Assembly: GCF_000003855.2 (NCBI RefSeq)
Contig: NW_003101652.1
Location: 418,307 to 482,306 of the forward strand
Length of the DNA stretch: 64,000 nucleotides
Origin: Blastomyces gilchristii SLH14081
Lineage: Eukaryota; Ascomycota; Eurotiomycetes; Onygenales; Ajellomycetaceae
Reading direction: 5' to 3'
Part shown: positions 58,601 through 64,000 of the stretch, piece after piece
How positions within the stretch are numbered: the first letter of the stretch is position 1
Layout of the letters: every line of letters starts with the position of its first letter
Made by a program: the position numbers and the translations under genes
Notes under the pieces: generated by a model
Told to the model about the DNA's origin: nothing
What the model saw: the letters and a program-made list of their open reading frames with translations, nothing else
Database searches by the model: none

Positions 58601-60020
58601 CTTTCATCAGAATTGCTGCTGAAATGAGGATTTATACATGAGATTGACATAGAGGATGCAAAACCAGTCAATCAGAATGCATACTCTCTGTCACAAACAC
58701 ATCTTGAAGAACAGAAGCATCAGATCACAGATCTTCTAGAACATGATCTCATATGACTCTTATCAAGTGTGTGAGGCTTTTCAGTTCTATTCATAAAAAA
58801 GACAGATGAGAAGTGATAGATATGTATTAATTATCAAGCACTCAATAAGCTTATAATCAAGAATGAATATTCACTATCACAGATTCAATAACAGTTGAAT
58901 ATGATTGAAAACACCTGATATCTATTGAAGATCAATTTTCTCTCAGAATACTGACAGATTCATGTAGATGAACTGTCAGTTTCATGAACTACATTTAATA
59001 TGCAATGAAGAAAGTTTGAATTCCTGATAATATTATTCAGTCTGATTAATACATCTGTCATCTTTTAAATGATGATGAATATGATTCTTCATAAACAGAA
59101 TAAAATCTCATATCTCATATATCTTGATAACATTCTAGTCTTTTCAAACTCATACAATAAACATCTGAAGCATCTCAATGAAGTGCTTACAACTCTGATA
59201 GAGTATAAGCTCTATATTAAATCAATCAAGTGTGTGTTTGAAATGAAAGAGTTGAAGTTTATAGAACATGTAGTGAGTAATAACTGTATACATCTCATCT
59301 CAGAGAAATTGAATGTTATAGTGAATTGACTGCAGCTGAGAAATGTACACCATGTACAACAGTTTCTTAGATTGATCTCATACTACTGCAGATTCATCAA
59401 GAATTTCACACAAATATCTATATCACTCTCAGATCTCTTAAGAGAAACAGATACAAATCTGTGAAAGAAGAAGTTTCATTCAATCATCTGAAATACTGTA
59501 TGTAAAGAGGCTTTTCTCACACTGAGAGAACATATAATAACATTCTCAGTGCTTATTCAATCAGATCATGATAAATCTTTCTACATTGAGATAAACACAT
59601 CTGAATAAGCTATCAGAGGCACTCTTCTACAGATAAGCAAGAACAGCAAGCTGCATCTAATGATGTACAATAATAGAAAACTATCAGATGTCAAGCTCAA
59701 TTACTCAGTATATGAAAAGAAATTACTAGTGATTAAGCATATGCTGATGTTGTGAGATAGATATATTAACAACAGGTATATAATAACAGTGATCATGAAT
59801 CATGAAAGCCTTGTCTATCTACAATCAATAATAAAACCTTTTAAATGCTTAGTACATTGAATCTCAGAGTTTCAAGTGTATAATCTTCATATCAAATACT
59901 GAAAGAAATCAGATGCTATGATATCTGACACAATCAGTCACAGACCTGATTTCATGAGTGAGAATTCTGCAAATCAGGCATAAGAAATATTCACATTAAA
60001 TGCACTGAGAGAATGCAAGA
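58601..60020 (+). pseudogene. RT and RNase H remnant of Gypsy C-right
   Basis: RT entry near 58620 (GFIHEID), VRLFSSIHKK-like and MYQLSS-like palm blocks. The catalytic box is YLDNILVFS (59119-59145; second Asp of YLDD now Asn). It is followed by HLKHLNEVLTTLIEYKLYIKSIKCVF and KELKFIEHVVS (open at 59069-59329). RNase H follows (LIQSDHDKSFYIE...TSE, NYSVYEKKLLVIK). Confidence 0.85.
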
Positions 60021-61090
60021 AATCAGAATGAGTGAATGTCATGATCTCTCACTTAAAGAATAACAAGATGTCAGATGACAAGTGTCTTACAAGAGTAGTA
60101 GAAGAGATGCTTTCAAACTTCAAGCTGAGAAAATTAGGAAATGAAAACAATGTTATGCTTTACTATAATCTAGTATATGTAGAAGCTCTCTATCTAGAAT
60201 CTTTATTTAGATGTGACTTGATAACTTGCATGTACAAGAAATTCAGTCACTTAGAAAGCCCTGGACTTATAAATGTACTCAAATCAAGAGTATACTGACC
60301 AAGCATGACTGAGGACATTCAGATATATGCTCACAAGTGCCTGAATTACCAGCTTACAAAAGAATCTAAGAAAGGGTTAGAATATGAGAAAGCACAACAT
60401 CAGATAAAGTGTATAATACAACTGTTTAAACAATAAGAGATAGATTTCATAGACATATTATCACAAACATTAAATGAAAATCAATGAATAATCACTGCTA
60501 TTAATTACACTACTGACTGATTAGTTGCAAAAGCAGTTTCAGAGGCAACAGAGAAAGTGATGATGAAGTTTCTATATAATGAGATCTATGTCAACTATGA
60601 AATACTGTGCAAGATTCTAACTGATAATGATATGAACCTTGTAGAAGAAGTAGTGAGGTATTTCATGAACTAGTTACAGACAAGACATTATAGAACAATA
60701 CTATATCATTCACAGACAAATGAGAAGATGAAACACTTGAATGAAATCTTGAGCAACATGCTGATGAAATATCTAGTGAGCAAGCCTATAAGACTATAGA
60801 ATGAATATCTCAGACAGACACTATTAATCACACAGATTCAACAGCATGCAGTCTTTAAGCATTTATCATTCTACCTGTTGTATGGATTGCATCCGTGCAT
60901 CTCAGAGAATGCTTTGAAAAAGGTGAGAGAGAGAGCAGTTATGAACACAGTAAGAATAGTAGTTACAGATGCAGCAGGAACAGCAGTTACAGACACAGCA
61001 GTAGCAGTTGTGAACACAACAGTCACAGACACAGAATCAAGATTAAAAGAGATCAGCCACACACATACAAAAGCTAATAAGTTACTCCTG
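60021..61090 (+). pseudogene. integrase remnant of Gypsy C-right
   Basis: Zinc-binding region in an 88-codon stretch (60032-60298: CMYKKFSHLESPGLINVLKSRVY, followed by HKCLN). Core: IDFIDILS, AINYTTD, KILTDNDMNLVEE, HSQTNEKMKHLNEILSNML. It ends LLYGLHPC near 60890. The 60890-61075 segment is a low-complexity VTDT/NTTV repeat-like stretch. Confidence 0.8.
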
Positions 61091-62100
61091 AACTGAGCAA
61101 TTCAATTAAAAAGAATACAAGACTCACTTGTTAAGAAATTGAGTCTCAAGATAAGAATATAAGTTTTCATATACAATGAGAGTTCTGAGAAGTTTCAATC
61201 TAGATAGTTTAAGTCATATAAAATACTTAAATCACACTCTCTGAGAATGTATGCATTGAAAGAATCAGAGGGACAGATCTTATACAACTTAATCAATAAT
61301 TCATAACTTATGAAAGTAAAGATGTAAGATCTGAGTGAATTATAATCATTCACAGCACTATTATCAGTATTGAAAAAGAAGAAACTTATAATTGAAAAGT
61401 CTCACAAAGTAAGAGAAATCATAGACACTTATGAATCAGATAATCTTACTTATTCTGATCTTTTCATAATTATAAGAAAAGAATGAGAAGTAATAAAGAA
61501 ATCAGATGAATATCATACTTCAATAAGTAATAAAACTGTAGCTGATTGTATGATAATGCACTGCAAACAGTGAGTGCAACACAGTAAAGAGTAATCTCAA
61601 AGTGACAGACTTGTATATAAATCAGATTGCAGAAGAAAAAGAAATTCAGAGTTAAATTCAACTGTTTACACCAGTTCAATCACAGAGATCACAGAGGACA
61701 AACTATCTGAAACATCTGTAGACATGTGAAACCAAGCTATCTCAACTTCTGAGAACACTCAGAGATTGAGTGAGATTAGTTTCAATAAGCTGTTTACTGT
61801 AGTGATCTGAGCAGGTGAAGAGAGACAGTATAATACACAAGACAGAATTACAAAAGATGAAAGCTGTCAAACCTAGTTACTGAATACTGTATTATATAGA
61901 GATCATGTAAGAGTAGTGACTAGCAGATAAAGAAAAAGTGTAAGAAAAGAAATAATGAATTAGTTATCAATCATAAGAGTTGACTGTAAAAGATAAATGT
62001 TATTATACACATCTCATTCATTTTCATACATTACATGTTTAATCTATTTCCAACATCACATCACCTGAAAAACATCAAAAATAAAAGAAATCTCAAAACT
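61091..62100 (+). pseudogene. integrase C-terminal extension of Gypsy C-right
   Basis: Blocks such as LRMYALKESEGQILYNLINN and IDTYESDNLTYSDLFIIIRKE resemble the long tail of some fungal Gypsy integrases. It is interrupted by stops and collinear with 16620-17640 in C-left. Confidence 0.6.
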
Positions 62101-62137
62101 CAAGATCTGCAAGGGATTTGAGAGCTGTAAGCTGCTC

Positions 62138-63591
62138 TTATAATAACACTGTGCACATCTCTGATTCCTCTACTACTCTGTGTACAACATTAATGTCATT
62201 TATTACAAGATTGACTGGAATGCCAATATAGAAATGCGCATGCATATGTGTAGAGAAATTAAAGAAGAGCACAGAACTCACAGAATCAGAAGCCAGAACA
62301 GAGAGAACAGAGATGAAAGAAACAGAAGAAGAAGAAGATGCAGAACTGAATAAATAACAGCAGAAGTCATCTGAGACTGAACACTTACAACCTGGTATAC
62401 ACATAACCTTCTCTGCAGAAAAGAGAGAGAAAGCAATGAGAGAAGCTTGAGAATGAAAGAAGATAGTCTCAGTGATGTTATCATCTTCAATGAGAATGAC
62501 CTCTGACACCAGAGTAACTAAGAATCATTGTTAGCATACAAAAATCACAAAAGCAGGGATAACAATTACTGAATGAACACCTGCTGGTCTTAGAATTGTA
62601 CATGCAATTACAACACACACAAGGCTTCTCAGAAAGAGAGAGAGAGATATGAGAGAATGTAGAAAGCAGAACACAGCATGCAAACAGCTCATTCTCATAA
62701 CAACATCTCAGATAAGATATATGAGTCTCACACCTGTGAGTGTAAAAGAGTATAACATCTGCATTTCTATTTCTGAAAACACAGATATCTTTTATCTGCA
62801 TCATGAAGTTAAATAACAGATACTAGAGAATAGGCTGATATAAATCTATCATTCTAAAGAAATTTGTCAGAGTGAATGTTCTTACAATATTGAACTTTAC
62901 AGTTGTAAAAAGTTTCTTAATATCTGTGAATATCATAACTTCATATATAGTAAAATTCATAATAATTTTCTCTAAGAACAGAAAAATCAGCATTAGAAAG
63001 AAAAGATGAAAAAGAAAAAGACTTACAATCTTAATACTGTTAAGAAGAGAAGTGATTCTCTGAGATGAATGAATAATTATTTCATCATAAATATTTAAAA
63101 TAAATGTAATAATTGATGTCTGTAACTGAGCTTCAGATAATCATGTTATATACTGTCTTTGTACAATAGATTATTCTAGAGATTAGTAAGAAGAGTGAGA
63201 GTGTACACACTGAGAAATATGATTCATCAAGTCTACACAATATCTTCTTAAAATGAGGAGAGCTGATAATGAAAGCAGAGACAGCAAAACCAGAGAGAGC
63301 AGAAGTAGTGAAAGTAAGAATCACAGAAACAGGGGTAGCAGAAGTGAGAGAACCAGATACAGAAGCAGGTGTAGAAGATTGAGAGGGAGCAGCAGAGGAA
63401 GAAACAGAAGAGACAGGGAAGAATGCAGAAGACTCAGTCACACATGATATAAACAATTCCTTCATTATTGCATTCTTCAGGTTCTTGATCAATGATTCAA
63501 CATTGAGTTCACTATCATCAGTGAATGTGAATCTGTCAACATGTGAAGATTCTATATAAATAAAAACAAATATATCAGCATCTGTGTTCAT
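62138..63591 (-). pseudogene. antisense accessory ORF remnants of Gypsy C-right
   Basis: Three minus-strand open stretches, antisense to the element: 63591-63133 (152 codons, ESSHVDRFTFTDDSELNVESLI then Ser/Thr/Pro-rich), 62804-62487 (105 codons, Cys-rich: RCCYENELF, SEKPCVCCNCMYNSK) and 62509-62138 (123 codons, ending IPVNLVINDINVVHRVVE). They are longer than any sense ORF left in this copy and correspond in order and sequence to 15150-16599 in C-left. Unknown function; could be one gene with introns or frameshifts. Confidence 0.45.
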
Positions 63592-64000
63592 GCAAAATCA
63601 TGTCAGAAAACATAATTAGAAACTCACTGAGAAGAAGAAATGATCAAGAGTGTATAAGAAGATGAAGAAGATATGTCATCATTCATGATAATACATTATT
63701 CTGACAATTATTAGAAGATAAACAAGTTCTGATCACATTTCACAATGTGTTACACTTACTGCTAACAAACTGCCTGATATGAGCACTATGATGATGCTTG
63801 TTATGAAAATGAGAGGTCATTGCCAGAAACATGTACAATGTGATAGATGAACAGATAGAAAGAGTTGAACAGAAGAAGAAGTAGAAATCTGAGATAGTGA
63901 TAGCATTTGATAATGATGATGATGAAGATAATGATTAAAGAATGAGAAAAGTAAGTGAATGAGTGATGTAATATAGTGAAAGTTTCTTTGTGAGAGTGTA
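63592..64000. other. outer 3' non-core region of Gypsy C-right, cut by the window end
   Basis: Counterpart of about 14735-15150 in C-left, including a GATGATGATGAAGATAATGA microsatellite near 63915-63935 (TCATCATC in C-left). No ORF or signal recognised. Confidence 0.6.

Larger units (their letters stand above)
39792..64000 (-). mobile_element. Ty3/Gypsy A, second copy A2 (minus strand, runs off the window)
   Basis: Starts with its 3' LTR (39792-40124) and continues as reversed Gypsy A sequence: 40125-40633, 41139-41735, 52196-53084. It is interrupted by MITE4, Gypsy B (with its own LINE) and then LINE2/C-right. The A-derived pieces join across each insertion: rejoining the flanks of MITE4 and B restores the A1 order of integrase and chromodomain. 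The 5' half of A2 is not in the window. Confidence 0.85.
55957..64000 (+). mobile_element. Ty3/Gypsy element C, right copy (runs off the window)
   Basis: Begins with a 5' LTR (55957-56137) and is collinear with the inverted C-left copy to position 64000, which corresponds to about 14735 in C-left. Roughly 125 bp of interior and the 3' LTR lie beyond the window. The target duplication cannot be verified. Order: gag with CCHC, protease, RT, RNase H, integrase with tail, 3' non-core region with antisense ORFs. Confidence 0.88.

Overview
The window looks like a chromosomal piece from a filamentous ascomycete (Pezizomycotina). It has a gene-bearing, normal-GC left end of about 6.9 kb. The other 57 kb or so is AT-rich and made almost entirely of nested transposable elements full of C-to-T / G-to-A decay. 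The organism call is inference from a DUF7924-like gene, short introns (57 and 96 nt), a Tad1-like LINE and RIP-like mutation. I cannot name the species.

Left end (1-6880): a 371-N gap, unrecognised ORF fragments, a 520-residue DUF7924-like gene on the minus strand (1939-3558), and a minus-strand subtilase with a Cys-rich tail (5395 to about 6830). The subtilase is broken by a frameshift and two TGA stops and is cut off where the AT-rich block begins.

Repeat block (6880-64000), resolved from LTR pairs, terminal repeats and target-site duplications (TSDs). Gypsy copy A1 (7521-13213, TSD CATTC) sits in a short tandem-repeat array. A hAT-like MITE (MITE5, from 13688) was then split by two Gypsy elements: D (13911-39577, TSD CATTT) and A2 (39792 to beyond the window, minus strand). 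D carries Gypsy C-left inside its 5' LTR, MITE1, MITE2, a tRNA-derived SINE, a near-full-length LINE (LINE1) and MITE3. A2 carries MITE4, Gypsy B (itself hit by a 5'-truncated LINE), and LINE2, which is hit by Gypsy C-right running off the window. C-left and C-right form an inverted pair of roughly 8 kb arms. The deepest nest has four levels (MITE5, A2, LINE2, C-right).

How the parts relate: the LINE supplies the reverse transcriptase that plausibly moves the SINE, because both end in (AAT)n and resemble each other in the last ~28 bp of unique 3' sequence. The MITEs lack a transposase and would need a hAT transposase from elsewhere. MITEs occur both as host of and guest in the same Gypsy elements, so the family was active over a long time. 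Every Gypsy pol is inactivated. Catalytic Asp codons in the RT YxDD box are changed in each family, and Trp codons have often become TGA. Short elements (MITEs, SINE, the 167-181 bp C LTRs) and the LINE 5' UTR have escaped much of the decay.
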